The notes under the pieces: generated by a model
Database searches by the model: none
What the model was told of the DNA's origin: nothing
What the model saw: the letters and a program-made list of their open reading frames with translations, nothing else
Part shown: one piece after another, positions 1 through 9,199 of the stretch
Position numbering within the stretch: position 1 is the stretch's first letter
Layout of the letters: each line of letters begins with the position of its first letter
Translations under genes and position numbers: made by a program
DNA from: Azospirillum brasilense
GTDB taxonomy: Bacteria; Pseudomonadota; Alphaproteobacteria; Azospirillales; Azospirillaceae
Length of the DNA stretch: 64,000 nucleotides
Direction: 5' to 3'
Assembly (NCBI RefSeq): GCF_022023855.1
Contig: NZ_CP059449.1
Coordinates: 1,226,501 to 1,290,500, forward strand

Positions 1-73
1 AGCGCCGGGCGGGCTTGACCCGCGCCGGTTGCCGGACCAAAGCTGATCCGTGGGCGGCAAAGAGGGATGGTCG

Positions 74-1120
74 ATGGGCTTGGTCCGGTCTTTCGCGCGC
101 GCCGCGGTGGTCGCCGCGGTTCTGGCGGCGGTGTCCGCGCCATCCGGCGGTCCGCGGGCCGAAACCATGGAGGACGTGCGGGAGCGTGGGCTGCTGCGCT
201 GCGGCGTGTCGTCCAGCGGCGCCGGTCTGGCGGCGGTGGACGACAGCGGCAACTGGCGCGGCTTCTTCGTGGACATGTGCCGGGCGCTGGCCGCCGCCAT
301 CGCCGGCAAGGCCGACCGGGTGGAGTTCGTCGAGACCAACTCCGAGAACCGCTTTGCCATCCTGCGCAACGGCGAGGTGGACGTGGTGATGGAGGGGACG
401 ACCTGGACCCTGCAGCGCGACGCCACCTTCGGCATCGACTTCCCGGCGGTCTACCTGTTCGACGGCCAGGGATTCATCGCGCACCGCGCCCAAGGCGTGG
501 CCCGCCTGTCCGATCTGCCGCCCGGCGCTTCCGTCTGCGTGATCGAGCAGACCACCACCCTGCGCAACCTGGAGGACTGGATGGCCCGCACCGGCGTGCG
601 CTTCCGCCTGAAGCCGGTGCGCTCGACCGAGGGGGCGCTGTCAGCCTTCTTCAACCATCACTGCGACCTCTACACCAGCGACCGCATCGGGCTGCACGCC
701 CAGCGCCTGCTGAAGGCCCCCGAGCGCGACGACTACGTCATCCTGCCGGAGACGATCTCCAAGGAGCCGCTGGGCCCGATGGTCCGCCCGGACGAGCGGC
801 GGTGGTTCGACGTCGTGCGCTGGGTGTTCCTGGCCACCGTCCTGGCCGAGGAGAAGGGGATCACCGCCGCCAACGCCCCGCGTCTGAAGGAGGAGGCCGA
901 GGATCCGGAGGTGCGGCGCCTCCTCGGGGCCACCACCGGGGTCGGCTGGGGGCTGGGGCTGGACGACGACTGGGCCTTCCGCGTGGTCACGCAGGTCGGG
1001 AACTATGGCGAGATTTTCGACCGCCATCTGGGCGCCGCCTCGCCGCTGGGCATCGACCGCGGGATGAACGGGCTGTGGATGAACGGCGGCCTGCACTACG
1101 CCCCGCCGCTTGGGGGATGA
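74..1120 (+). CDS. Periplasmic amino-acid ABC transporter substrate-binding protein (AapJ-like)
   Basis: This is a family-3 solute-binding protein that would capture polar or general L-amino acids in the periplasm. I take the ATG at 74 because AGAGGG lies 7 nt upstream; a GTG at 50 is in frame but has no ribosome site. The 348-residue product opens with a signal peptide (hydrophobic run after LVRSFARAA, ending near PRA-ETMEDV). It continues with the family's CGVS start, [16 protein letters not shown], and a TTWTLQRD segment typical of AapJ/BztA proteins. No permease or ATPase gene lies beside it, so it is an orphan here and may serve an importer encoded elsewhere. The family call is firm; the exact substrate is not. 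Confidence 0.88.
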   Translation: MGLVRSFARAAVVAAVLAAVSAPSGGPRAETMEDVRERGLLRCGVSSSGAGLAAVDDSGNWRGFFVDMCRALAAAIAGKADRVEFVETNSENRFAILRNGEVDVVMEGTTWTLQRDATFGIDFPAVYLFDGQGFIAHRAQGVARLSDLPPGASVCVIEQTTTLRNLEDWMARTGVRFRLKPVRSTEGALSAFFNHHCDLYTSDRIGLHAQRLLKAPERDDYVILPETISKEPLGPMVRPDERRWFDVVRWVFLATVLAEEKGITAANAPRLKEEAEDPEVRRLLGATTGVGWGLGLDDDWAFRVVTQVGNYGEIFDRHLGAASPLGIDRGMNGLWMNGGLHYAPPLGG

Positions 1121-1329
1121 GGGCGGGTGAGGCGGGCGGCGGGCGGCGGCGCTCCGCCATGCCGCTTGGCCGGCCATGCCGCATTGCCTCATTGCCTTCG
1201 CCGCGGCTTTTCCCATGTTGTGGGCATGTTCGGCGAAAGGTTCGGCGAACGCTTCAAATCCGGGCGATCCGCCGCTATGGTGGCGCCTTCCGGGCGCCGC
1301 GCGGCCCGCTTCAGGCAGTTTCCCAGGCC
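1121..1329 (+). other. Intergenic region upstream of trpB
   Basis: About 209 bases lie between the binding-protein stop and trpB. I see no attenuator-like Trp-rich leader peptide, no clear terminator and no convincing sigma-70 hexamers. trpF, which precedes trpB in many alphaproteobacteria, is not present upstream within the window. Confidence 0.4.
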
Positions 1330-2547
1330 ATGACCAGACCCAACACCTACCGTTCCGGTCCCGACGAGCGCGGGCATTTCGGCATCTATGGCGGACGCTT
1401 CGTCGCCGAGACGCTGATGCCCCTGATCCTTGAGGTTGAGAAAGCCTACCGCGAGGCCCGGGCCGATCCCGCCTTCGAGGGCGCGATCCGCGAGCAGCTC
1501 AAGCAGTATGTCGGCCGCCCGAACCCGCTCTACTACGCCGAACGCCTGACGGAGAAGCTCGGCGGCGCGAAGATCTACTTCAAGCGCGAGGAGCTGAACC
1601 ACACCGGCGCGCACAAGATCAACAACTGCATCGGCCAGATCCTGCTCGCCCGCCGCATGGGCAAGAAGCGGATCATCGCCGAGACGGGCGCCGGCCAGCA
1701 TGGTGTCGCGACCGCCACGGTCTGCGCGCTGTTCGACATGCCCTGCGTCATCTACATGGGCGAGACCGACATCGCCCGCCAGCAGCCCAACGTCTTCCGC
1801 ATGAAGCTGCTGGGGGCCGAGGTGGTTCCGGTGACCTCCGGCGCGCGGACGCTGAAGGACGCGATGAACGAGGCGCTGCGCGACTGGGTCACCAACGTCG
1901 CCGACACCTACTACCTGATCGGCACCGCCGCCGGCCCGCACCCGTATCCCGCCATGGTCCGCGACTTCCAGTCGGTGATCGGCGACGAGGTGCGCGTCCA
2001 GATGCAGGAGCTGGAGGGCCGCCTTCCGGACAGCCTCGTCGCCTGCGTCGGCGGCGGGTCCAACGCCATCGGCCTGTTCCATCCCTTCCTCGACGACCCG
2101 TCGGTGCAGATGGTCGCGGTCGAGGCCGCCGGCCACGGCATCGACAAGGGACCGCTTGCCCACGCCGCTTCGATCACCGGCGGGCGCCCCGGCGTTCTGC
2201 ATGGCAACCGCACCTACCTGCTGCAGGACGAGGACGGGCAGATCCTGGAAGGCCACTCCATCTCCGCCGGCCTGGATTATCCGGGTGTCGGGCCGGAGCA
2301 CAGCTGGCTGCACGACATTGGGCGCGTCGAGTATGTCTCGGCCACCGACCAGGAGACGCTGGACGCCTTCCAGCTCTGCGCCCGCACCGAGGGCATCATC
2401 CCCGCGCTGGAATCGGCGCACGCGCTGGCGGAGATCGTGAAGCGCGCCCCGAAACTGCCCAAGGACCACCTGATGGTGCTCTGCCTGTCGGGCCGCGGCG
2501 ACAAGGACATCTTCTCCGTCGCCCAGCATCTGGGAGTGAAGCTGTGA
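1330..2547 (+). CDS. trpB: Tryptophan synthase beta chain
   Basis: This subunit condenses indole with L-serine to give L-tryptophan, using PLP, in the cytoplasmic alpha2-beta2 complex. The 405-residue protein starts at [20 protein letters not shown] and has the TrpB landmarks: [11 protein letters not shown] near the N-terminus, HTGAHKINN with the PLP lysine at K96, the [11 protein letters not shown] loop, and the glycine-rich GGGSNAIG phosphate-binding loop. The length is normal for the family. Its stop overlaps the trpA start (GTGA), so the two subunits are translationally coupled. Identification is certain; the start is the first in-frame ATG with a conserved N-terminus. Confidence 0.97.
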   Translation: MTRPNTYRSGPDERGHFGIYGGRFVAETLMPLILEVEKAYREARADPAFEGAIREQLKQYVGRPNPLYYAERLTEKLGGAKIYFKREELNHTGAHKINNCIGQILLARRMGKKRIIAETGAGQHGVATATVCALFDMPCVIYMGETDIARQQPNVFRMKLLGAEVVPVTSGARTLKDAMNEALRDWVTNVADTYYLIGTAAGPHPYPAMVRDFQSVIGDEVRVQMQELEGRLPDSLVACVGGGSNAIGLFHPFLDDPSVQMVAVEAAGHGIDKGPLAHAASITGGRPGVLHGNRTYLLQDEDGQILEGHSISAGLDYPGVGPEHSWLHDIGRVEYVSATDQETLDAFQLCARTEGIIPALESAHALAEIVKRAPKLPKDHLMVLCLSGRGDKDIFSVAQHLGVKL

Positions 2548-3386
2548 GTGTCGCTGTTGACAATGGCCGCATCGCCCGGCGGTTCGCCGCGCTGAAGGCG
2601 GAGGGCCGCGCCGGCCTCGTCACCTTCATCACCGCGGGCGACCCGGATCTGGAGACCTGCCGCGCCGTCCTGCACGGCCTGCCCGCCGCCGGCGCCGACC
2701 TGATCGAGCTGGGGCTGCCCTTCTCCGACCCGATGGCCGATGGCCCGGCGATCCAGGCGGCCAGCCTGCGCGCGCTCCACGCCGGGACGACGGCGCGCAA
2801 GACGCTGGACCTCGTGCGCGGCTTCCGCGCGACGGATGCCGACACGCCGGTGATCCTGATGGGCTATTACAACCCGATCCACGCCTATGGGGTGGACCGC
2901 TTCCTGGCCGACGCCATCGAGGCCGGGGTGGACGGGCTGATCGTCGTCGACCTGCCGCCCGAAGAGGATGAGGAGCTGTGCATTCCGGCGCTGAAGGCCG
3001 GGGTGAACTTCATCCGGCTGGCGACGCCGACCACCGACGACAAGCGCCTGCCGGCGGTTCTCCAGAACACCTCGGGCTTCGTCTATTACGTGTCGATCGC
3101 CGGCATCACCGGCGCGGCCAGCGCCGACAACGCCGCGGTGGGTGCCGCGGTGGAGCGTCTGAAGCGTCACACCGACCTGCCGGTGGCGGTCGGCTTCGGC
3201 ATCAAGACGCCGGAGCAGGCGGCCGATGTCGCCCGCGTCGCCGACGCGGCGGTGGTCGGCTCGGCCATCGTCACGCGGCTGGCCGGCGGGCTGGACGCGG
3301 ACGGCAAGGCCCGTCCGGGTCTGGCCGAGGATGTGCTGGGCTTCGTCCGGGAACTGGCCGGCGGCGTGCGCGGCGCGCGCGTCTGA
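2544..3386 (+). CDS. trpA: Tryptophan synthase alpha chain
   Basis: The alpha subunit cleaves indole-3-glycerol phosphate and channels indole to TrpB. The 280-residue TIM-barrel protein begins at a GTG overlapping the trpB stop by four bases. It has [11 protein letters not shown] with the early barrel strands, [19 protein letters not shown] carrying the catalytic Glu and Asp pocket, VPP-like [10 protein letters not shown], and [11 protein letters not shown] followed by [11 protein letters not shown] near the phosphate site. The length is standard. accD follows after 35 bases, so trpB-trpA-accD-folC probably share a transcript. Confidence 0.97.
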   Translation: MSVAVDNGRIARRFAALKAEGRAGLVTFITAGDPDLETCRAVLHGLPAAGADLIELGLPFSDPMADGPAIQAASLRALHAGTTARKTLDLVRGFRATDADTPVILMGYYNPIHAYGVDRFLADAIEAGVDGLIVVDLPPEEDEELCIPALKAGVNFIRLATPTTDDKRLPAVLQNTSGFVYYVSIAGITGAASADNAAVGAAVERLKRHTDLPVAVGFGIKTPEQAADVARVADAAVVGSAIVTRLAGGLDADGKARPGLAEDVLGFVRELAGGVRGARV

Positions 3387-3421
3387 GTGCGTCGGCCGAG
3401 CGGGATATCAGGAAGAATTCG

Positions 3422-4417
3422 ATGAACTGGCTTACCAACTACGTCCGTCCCAAGATCCGCGCCCTCTATGCCCGCAAGGAGGTTCCCGACAACCTCTGGC
3501 ACAAGTGCCCGAGCTGCGAGGCGATGCTCTTCCACCGCGATCTGGAGGAGAACCTCAACGTCTGCCAGCATTGCGGCTTCCACATGCGGCTGGACCCGAT
3601 CAAGCGGCTGGCCTCGATGTTCGACGAGGGCGACTACCAGTCGGTGGAGCTGCCGAAGTCGGTGGTCGATCCGCTGAAGTTCCGCGACCAGAAGCGCTAC
3701 ACCGACCGCCTCAAGGAGGCCCAGACCAAGACGGGCCGCCATGACGCCATCGTCGTCGGCTCCGGCCTGATCGGCGGGCAACCGGCGGTCGTCGCGGCCT
3801 TCGACTTCGGCTTCATGGGCGGTTCCATGGGCATCGCGGTGGGCGAGGGCATCCTGGCCGCCGCCCGCACCGCCATCGCCCAGAAGGCGGCGCTGATCGT
3901 CGTCCCGGCCTCGGGCGGGGCGCGCATGCAGGAAGGCATCTTGTCGCTGATGCAGATGCCACGCACCACCATCGCGGTGGAGATGGTCAAGGAAGCCGGC
4001 CTGCCCTACATCGTGGTGCTGACCGACCCGACGACCGGCGGCGTCACCGCCTCCTTCGCGATGATCGGCGACATCCACATCGCCGAGAAGGGCGCGCAGA
4101 TCGGCTTCGCCGGCGCCCGCGTGATCGAGAGCACGATCCGCGAGACCCTGCCGGAGGGCTTCCAGCGCTCCGAATACCTCCAGGAGCACGGCATGGTGGA
4201 CATGGTCGTCCATCGCCGCGACCTGCGCCCGACCCTGTCGCGCGTTCTGACCCTGCTGATGCAGCCGGTCCTGGCCGTCGCGACGGAAGCGCTGCCGGTC
4301 GCGGCCGTCCAGGCGGAGGAGCCGCGCAGCCAGGCCGAGGCCGCCGACGAGACGCCGACCCAGGCCGGCGCCGAAAGGGCCGGCGCCGAGAGGACCGGCT
4401 CCGAGCAGCCGGCCTGA
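3422..4417 (+). CDS. accD: Acetyl-CoA carboxylase carboxyltransferase beta subunit
   Basis: AccD and AccA form the carboxyltransferase that moves the carboxyl group from biotin to acetyl-CoA, giving malonyl-CoA for fatty acid synthesis. The start [15 protein letters not shown] has AGGA a few bases upstream. An N-terminal four-Cys zinc ribbon is visible ([11 protein letters not shown] and NVCQHCGFH), followed by the crotonase-fold domain with [25 protein letters not shown] and [13 protein letters not shown]. The 331-residue length includes a low-complexity C-terminal tail with repeated [11 protein letters not shown]-type units after about residue 290. That tail is variable in the family and probably not catalytic. 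Linkage to trpA and folC is common in alphaproteobacteria. Confidence 0.97.
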   Translation: MNWLTNYVRPKIRALYARKEVPDNLWHKCPSCEAMLFHRDLEENLNVCQHCGFHMRLDPIKRLASMFDEGDYQSVELPKSVVDPLKFRDQKRYTDRLKEAQTKTGRHDAIVVGSGLIGGQPAVVAAFDFGFMGGSMGIAVGEGILAAARTAIAQKAALIVVPASGGARMQEGILSLMQMPRTTIAVEMVKEAGLPYIVVLTDPTTGGVTASFAMIGDIHIAEKGAQIGFAGARVIESTIRETLPEGFQRSEYLQEHGMVDMVVHRRDLRPTLSRVLTLLMQPVLAVATEALPVAAVQAEEPRSQAEAADETPTQAGAERAGAERTGSEQPA

Positions 4418-4424
4418 TCCCGCG

Positions 4425-5723
4425 ATGTCGCTCGCCGATCCGGTTCTCGACCGGCTGAAGAGCCTGCATCCCAAGGTCATCGACCTGTCGCTGGACCGCG
4501 TGCACCGGCTGCTCGCCGCGCTGGACCATCCGGAGCGGCGCCTGCCGCCGGTGGTCCATGTGGCGGGCACCAACGGCAAGGGCTCCACGCTCGCCTTTCT
4601 GCGGGCAATGCTGGAGGCCGCCGGGCTGCGGGTGCATGTCTACACCTCGCCGCACCTCGTGCGCTTCCACGAACGCATCCGGCTGGCCGGCACGCTGATC
4701 GACGACGACCGGCTGGCCGCCCTGCTGGAGGAATGCGAGGCCGCCAACGGCGGCGGGCCCATCACCTTCTTCGAGGTGACGACGGTCGCCGCCCTGCTCG
4801 CCTTCGCGCGGGAACCGGCGGACGTGGTGCTGCTGGAAACCGGGCTGGGCGGGCGGCTGGACGCCACCAACGTGGTGGACCGCCCGGCGGTCACCGCCAT
4901 CACGCGCATCTCCTACGACCACCGCCAGTTCCTCGGCGACACGCTGGAGGCCATCGCGGGCGAGAAGGCAGGCATCTTCAAGCCGGGCGTCCCCGCCGTG
5001 ATCTTCCCGCAGCCCGCGGAGGAGGCCGCCCGCACCCTGGCCATCCGGGCCGAGACGGTGGGCGCGCCGGTTGCCGGCTGGTCGGTCACCCCGACCGAGG
5101 GCGGCTTCCGCTTCGAGAGCGCCCGCCGCCGCATCGATCTGCCGCTGCCGGGGCTGGCCGGGGCGCACCAGATCATCAACGCCGGGGTGGCGCTGGCCTG
5201 CCTGGACCATCTGCCGGCCGTGGTGGCCGAGGCAGTGGATGACGCGGCGGTGCGCCGCGGCCTTGCCGCCGTGGAATGGCCCGCCCGTCTGCAACGGCTG
5301 ACCCGCGGCCCGCTGGCCGACCACCTGCCCGCCGGCTGGGAGCTGTGGCTGGACGGCGGCCACAACGACTCGGCGGGTGAGGTTCTGGCGATCCAGGCCG
5401 CGCGCTGGGCGGAGGAGGAGCCGCAACGGCCGCTGCTGCTGGTCTACGGCATGCTGGCGAGCAAGGAGCCGCGGGAGTTCCTGGGTCCGCTGGCGCCCTT
5501 CGTCACCGCCGCCCGCACCGTCGCCATCCCCGGCGAGGAGGCGTCGCTGACGGCGGAGGACACCGCTGCGGCCACGCGCGCCTGCGGCATCGCCGACAGC
5601 GCGGCGGCGGCGGATGTCAGCGGTGCCTTGGAGGATTTGAAGGGACGGGTCGAAGGGCCGGCCCGCGTGCTGATCTGCGGCTCGCTCTATCTGGCGGGCA
5701 CGGTCCTGGCGGAAAACGGCTGA
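4425..5723 (+). CDS. folC: Bifunctional folylpolyglutamate synthase / dihydrofolate synthase
   Basis: FolC adds glutamate to dihydropteroate and then extends the gamma-glutamyl tail of folates, using ATP in the cytoplasm. The gene starts 7 bases after the accD stop. The 432-residue Mur-ligase-type enzyme shows the ATP-binding P-loop VAGTNGKGSTLAFL, YTSPHLVRFHERI, ETGLGGRLDATN, and the ISYDHRQFLGDTLEAIAGEKAGI segment that contacts substrate. The C-terminal domain has WLDGGHNDSAG. All expected motifs are intact. It is the first of several folate/pterin genes spread over the next 10 kb. Confidence 0.95.
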   Translation: MSLADPVLDRLKSLHPKVIDLSLDRVHRLLAALDHPERRLPPVVHVAGTNGKGSTLAFLRAMLEAAGLRVHVYTSPHLVRFHERIRLAGTLIDDDRLAALLEECEAANGGGPITFFEVTTVAALLAFAREPADVVLLETGLGGRLDATNVVDRPAVTAITRISYDHRQFLGDTLEAIAGEKAGIFKPGVPAVIFPQPAEEAARTLAIRAETVGAPVAGWSVTPTEGGFRFESARRRIDLPLPGLAGAHQIINAGVALACLDHLPAVVAEAVDDAAVRRGLAAVEWPARLQRLTRGPLADHLPAGWELWLDGGHNDSAGEVLAIQAARWAEEEPQRPLLLVYGMLASKEPREFLGPLAPFVTAARTVAIPGEEASLTAEDTAAATRACGIADSAAAADVSGALEDLKGRVEGPARVLICGSLYLAGTVLAENG

Positions 5724-5749
5724 TTCGAAGGGCCGGGCAAGCGGGGGGC

Positions 5750-7429
5750 TCAGCGCCCCTGCTTGCCGTCCAGTTCCAGCATGTTGCGCAGCGCGGCGAG
5801 GGTCTTGCCGAGCGTGCCCGAATCGTCCTTGGCGGTTCTCTTGCCGGACTCGTTGCCTTCCGCCGGCCTGATGGAGTCGGGCTTGGGCTTTTGCGGCGCG
5901 TTCTTGGGGACCGGCTCAACGAGGTCCAGAGGCTCGTCGGCATCGTCCGCCTCCGCTTCCGGCTCCGCCGCGCGGCGCGGCAGCGGCTTGAAGCCGGGCA
6001 AGGCGTCCGCGTCGGGGCGGGTGGGCGCCTCGCTTTTCCAGGCCGGGTGGGGCGGGTCGTCCAGATCGCTTTCCGCTTCGACGAGCGCGCGCAGGGCGCG
6101 CAACGCCTCTTCCATCTCCTGTTCCTGGGCGGACTTGCGCAGCACAGGGGCGCCGTCCTCGTCGGGTTCGTTGTCCCTATCCGCTGTATCCGCGCCCTTG
6201 CGGTTCCAAAAGGCATCGTCGGCGTCGGCCTTCTGGTCCTCCGCTTCGTCGTCCTCCGGACCGTCGTCATCACGATCAACATCGACGTCGTCGGCCGGCT
6301 TGCCCGACCGGCCGAACAGCGGAGTCACCACGCCGCTGTCGCGGTCGTCCTCGTCCTCATCACGGTCGGCGGCGGCCTTCTGGACCATGCTGCGCAGGGC
6401 GGCGATGGTGCGGTCCAGCGGTTCGCTGCCGGTGGGCGCGGGGTCGCGCTCCCGGGGGCGCTCCCACGGCGGCGGGGCCTTGTCCGGATCACGGATGGCG
6501 AAGCCCAGGATGTCATCGTTGGACGGCTCCGCGTCGTCGTCGTCATCGTCCGGATCGGCCTTCCGGGCATTGGTTCTGCCGGCGTCGTCCTCGATCGAAA
6601 AGGCTGGCGGTGGGGACGCAACATCCACAGCCGGAGCACCGTCGCCGCGGCCATCTAGAATGCTGCGCAGCGCCGCGATGGTGCGGTCGAAGGAGCGGGA
6701 GGCCTCGCCGTCCGCATCGTCCTCGACCGCCGGGTGGTTCTGCCGGGCGGGCGGAGCCGGCGGCAGGCCCTCGACCCGATCCGCTTCGTCGCCCTCGCCC
6801 TCACCGTCATCCTCGTCCGCATCTTGGTCCACGAGTGTCCAGCGGCGCGGGCTCCAGTCCTCGTCGTCGTCCCACTCCGTCCCGTCGGCGTCCCGCTCGG
6901 CGGTGTCCGCCGTGTCATCCTCGTGGCCGGCGAGATCGGCGAGCGACACCGGTTCCCACAACGGGCGCCGGCCCGACTCGGGAGCGGCATCACCGTCCGC
7001 GGCCAACCGTTCCAGTTCCAGATCCGTTGCCAGAGTGTCGGGTTCGGGCTGAGCGGCGGGGAAGGGGATCGGCGCCCGCATGGCCGGGGCCGCGTCCTCC
7101 GCCTCCGGCTCGCCCATCGCGTCGCCGCGGGTCCGCACCGCGTCGAGCAGCCCTTGCAGGGCGGCCAGCGGCGCGGCGAAGGACGGGGCGTCCTCCTCCA
7201 TGGTCATCGCCGTCACCGGCGTTGCGAAGGGCGGAGGCGCCGGGCGGCTTTCGGTGTCGCGGGAATTGCAGCGCGAGCAGCGGTAATGGGGGGCGATGGA
7301 CAGGACCGGGTAGTTGGGTCCGAAGCGCCGGTTCATGTCCGCGCGCGGCAACACGCCCTCGTGGCCGCAGGCGCGGCAACGGACGTGCACATCGACCTCG
7401 ATGTCGCGCAGGTAAAGCATGCGTGCCAT
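5750..7429 (-). CDS. Zinc-ribbon protein with long acidic tail and recurring short helix motif
   Basis: I do not recognise a named family. The ATG at 7429 begins MARMLYLRDIEVDVHVRCRA, giving 559 residues. Residues 1-60 form a compact domain with two CxxC pairs (C18/C21 and C51/C54), most likely one zinc site. The rest is predicted to be disordered and very rich in Asp, Glu, Ala and Pro, for example six Asp in a row near residue 295. A short amphipathic motif recurs inside it at about residues 86-97, 248-260, 339-351, 439-451 and 540-553, with the core DRTIAALRS(I/M)(L/V) or close variants. That pattern suggests one partner bound at several points along a flexible chain. There is no signal peptide or membrane segment. 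It is convergent with folC, 26 bases away. Confidence 0.75.
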   Translation of the reverse strand: MARMLYLRDIEVDVHVRCRACGHEGVLPRADMNRRFGPNYPVLSIAPHYRCSRCNSRDTESRPAPPPFATPVTAMTMEEDAPSFAAPLAALQGLLDAVRTRGDAMGEPEAEDAAPAMRAPIPFPAAQPEPDTLATDLELERLAADGDAAPESGRRPLWEPVSLADLAGHEDDTADTAERDADGTEWDDDEDWSPRRWTLVDQDADEDDGEGEGDEADRVEGLPPAPPARQNHPAVEDDADGEASRSFDRTIAALRSILDGRGDGAPAVDVASPPPAFSIEDDAGRTNARKADPDDDDDDAEPSNDDILGFAIRDPDKAPPPWERPRERDPAPTGSEPLDRTIAALRSMVQKAAADRDEDEDDRDSGVVTPLFGRSGKPADDVDVDRDDDGPEDDEAEDQKADADDAFWNRKGADTADRDNEPDEDGAPVLRKSAQEQEMEEALRALRALVEAESDLDDPPHPAWKSEAPTRPDADALPGFKPLPRRAAEPEAEADDADEPLDLVEPVPKNAPQKPKPDSIRPAEGNESGKRTAKDDSGTLGKTLAALRNMLELDGKQGR

Positions 7430-7591
7430 GGGCGCAGTATACGCAGCGGCGTGCCCAAGCCCAGCGGATTCGCCGCCCGCGCCACGTGCCGCGCCGGTGC
7501 CGGCGGTGACCTTTTCGGTCGGCCGTCCCGACGGGCCGTCCCGAGACGGACGGTTGGCAAGTCGCGGCGGAGCCGCTATGTTCAGCGCCGT

Positions 7592-7668
7592 GGCCCCGTA
7601 GCTCATCTGGATAGAGCGACGGTTTCCTAAACCGTAGGCAGCTGGTTCGAGTCCAGCCGGGGTCACCA
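7592..7668 (+). tRNA. tRNA-Arg (anticodon CCT)
   Basis: The sequence folds as a full cloverleaf. The acceptor stem GGCCCCG pairs with CGGGGTC, with one G-T pair. The D arm is GCTC/GAGC, the anticodon stem ACGGT/ACCGT encloses loop TTCCTAA (anticodon CCT, reading AGG), and the T arm GCTGG/CCAGC encloses TTCGAGT. The 3' CCA is encoded at 7666-7668. AGG is a rare arginine codon in GC-rich genomes. Confidence 0.97.
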
Positions 7669-7728
7669 CCTCCTTCCGCGACCGGTTCCGCAGCCTGCTG
7701 GCCCCGCAATCTGATGGAAGGCCTTCCC

Positions 7729-8457
7729 ATGATCGCATCCCTGTTGCAGGACGCCGTTCTCGTCACCGGCGCGGGTCGCCGCGTCGGTCTGCATCTGGCC
7801 GAGCGGATGATGGCGCTGGGGCACCCCGTCGTCGCCCATTACCGCACGCCTACCGACGGTGTGGAGCGGCTGCGCGCGGCCGGGGCGGTCTGTCTGCAAG
7901 GCGATCTGGCCGATCCGGACGGCGGGCCGCGGCTGGCCGATGCCGTGCGGGGCGTGGCGGCCAGCCTGCGGGCGGTGATCCACAACGCCTCGTCCTTCGA
8001 GGTGACGGCGGCGGACACCGCGGACGCGCTGCGGCAGCTCGATGTCTTCCACGCCGTTCATGTCCGCGCGCCCTTCGCGCTGAACCGCGAACTGGCGCCG
8101 CTGCTGGACGCCGGTTCGGCGCGAAGGGCCGACATCGTCCACATCACCGACATCTATGCCGACAACCCCAACCCGGCCTTCGACGCCTATTGCGCCAGCA
8201 AGGCCGGGCTACAGAACCTCGCGCTGTCCTTCGCCAAACGGCTGGCGCCCAAGGTGAAGGTCAACGTCGTCCAGCCGGGGCCGATCCTGTTCAAGGAGTG
8301 GCACGGCCCCGAGGCGCGGGCGCGCGTGCTGTCAGAGACTCTGCTCGGCGAGGAGGGCGGGGTGGAGGCCATCGGCATGGCGGTGGAGGCCATCCTCCGG
8401 AACCACTATCAGACCGGCGCCGTCGTCGCGGTGGACGGTGGCCGGCGTCTCGCCTAA
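7729..8457 (+). CDS. SDR-family pteridine/dihydromonapterin reductase-like protein (FolM-like)
   Basis: This short-chain dehydrogenase probably reduces a dihydropterin (dihydromonapterin or dihydrofolate) with NADPH. I chose the ATG at 7729 because GGAAGG at 7716-7721 is well spaced; an ATG at 7714 is also in frame. In the 242-residue protein the nucleotide-binding motif is TGAGRRVG (residues 13-20). Its Arg-rich form is typical of FolM and pteridine reductases rather than of general SDRs. The HNASSF segment and the catalytic YCASK (Tyr-x3-Lys) follow, then VNVVQPGPI. It lies just after tRNA-Arg and converges on a FolK-like gene, which supports a pterin role. Substrate is inferred. Confidence 0.8.
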   Translation: MIASLLQDAVLVTGAGRRVGLHLAERMMALGHPVVAHYRTPTDGVERLRAAGAVCLQGDLADPDGGPRLADAVRGVAASLRAVIHNASSFEVTAADTADALRQLDVFHAVHVRAPFALNRELAPLLDAGSARRADIVHITDIYADNPNPAFDAYCASKAGLQNLALSFAKRLAPKVKVNVVQPGPILFKEWHGPEARARVLSETLLGEEGGVEAIGMAVEAILRNHYQTGAVVAVDGGRRLA

Positions 8458-8994
8458 CCGGGGGGAGCCGTCGCGGCAACCCGGCAGAACGGCGGCGCAC
8501 AACTCGCCCTGCGGTGGCGGAACGGGGCGCCCGGCGAGCAGAGCGGCGATCTCCGCGAAGGGGACGGCCAGATAGGCGTCCGGGCGCAGGGCCGCCAAGC
8601 TGTCCACCGGAAAGGAGCGGTTCACCCGCCCGATCAGGTCGATGTCGGCAGGGCGGTCGCGCGTCTTGCAGCAGGGGTGGGCGCGGTCGCGGCCCAGCGC
8701 CAGTTCGACACCCACGCACAGCCCCTTGCAGCAGGAGGGGTCCAGCGCGCTCGGCACATAGGCGCAGTAATTGACGAAGGGGTGGGCGCTCGTCATGCCG
8801 ACCGGAGCCGTGCGGTAGAAGCGGCTGACCAGGACGGAACCGAACAGGTCGGCCAGACGGGCCGCGATCCGTGCCGCGTTCCGATCGGGTTCCACGTTCG
8901 TTCCGATTCCCAGAATGTAGCCGTCCAGCGGCAGCGGGGCGGCCGAAACCGGAATCAATGCGTCCATAAGCGTTCCGTCGGGCGGGATGTGCAT
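8332..8994 (-). CDS. folK: Cys-rich 6-hydroxymethyl-dihydropterin pyrophosphokinase (FolK-like)
   Basis: FolK transfers pyrophosphate from ATP to 6-hydroxymethyl-dihydropterin. The frame shows GIGTNVEPDRN, the SRFYRTAPVGM loop, FVNYCAYV, and LGRDRAHPCCKTRDRPADIDL in place of the usual GRxRxxRWGPRxIDLD, so the Mg-binding DxD (DID) is kept. Unusually there are six Cys within 33 residues (77, 88, 89, 93, 108, 109). Start options are 8994 or 8967. The reading frame runs 126 bases into the convergent reductase gene, but a run of six G at 8460-8465 sits exactly where one base fewer would give a stop at 8454, a normal FolK end. The C-terminal 40 or so residues are therefore doubtful. Confidence 0.8.
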   Translation of the reverse strand: MHIPPDGTLMDALIPVSAAPLPLDGYILGIGTNVEPDRNAARIAARLADLFGSVLVSRFYRTAPVGMTSAHPFVNYCAYVPSALDPSCCKGLCVGVELALGRDRAHPCCKTRDRPADIDLIGRVNRSFPVDSLAALRPDAYLAVPFAEIAALLAGRPVPPPQGELCAAVLPGCRDGSPRLGETPATVHRDDGAGLIVVPEDGLHRHADGLHPALLAEQSL

Positions 8995-9099
8995 GGAGAA
9001 GATGTGAAAATCCAGGCGGAAACAATGATGCCGGATCGTTGCGGGTTGATCATTTCACGGGACAAATATGAACGAATTTCGATACACCTTTCCGTATGT

Positions 9100-9132
9100 G
9101 AAAATTCGGCGGCTGATTTTTACAGAATTTTC
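9100..9132 (+). promoter_or_regulatory. Inverted repeat in AT-rich region upstream of the sensor gene pair
   Basis: GAAAATTC (9100-9107) and its exact reverse complement GAATTTTC (9125-9132) flank 17 bases in a stretch that is clearly AT-richer than its surroundings. A related GAATTTC occurs at 9074-9080. The site sits about 70-100 bases before the likely start at 9200, so an operator or a structured leader is possible. No regulator is assigned. Confidence 0.35.
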
Positions 9133-9199
9133 GTTGGATCGTTCGTAGAATGCAATCATGATAAAGGTTGCATGGCCGAATAGCGGACGGTTAGCCGAT

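Noticed and set aside
1189-2529. Long minus-strand open frame antisense to trpB
   Set aside because: It is a composition shadow of a certain gene: high-GC third positions leave the antisense frame open, and the translation is Arg/Ala/Val/Gly/His-rich without motifs. The same reasoning removes the other long antisense frames.
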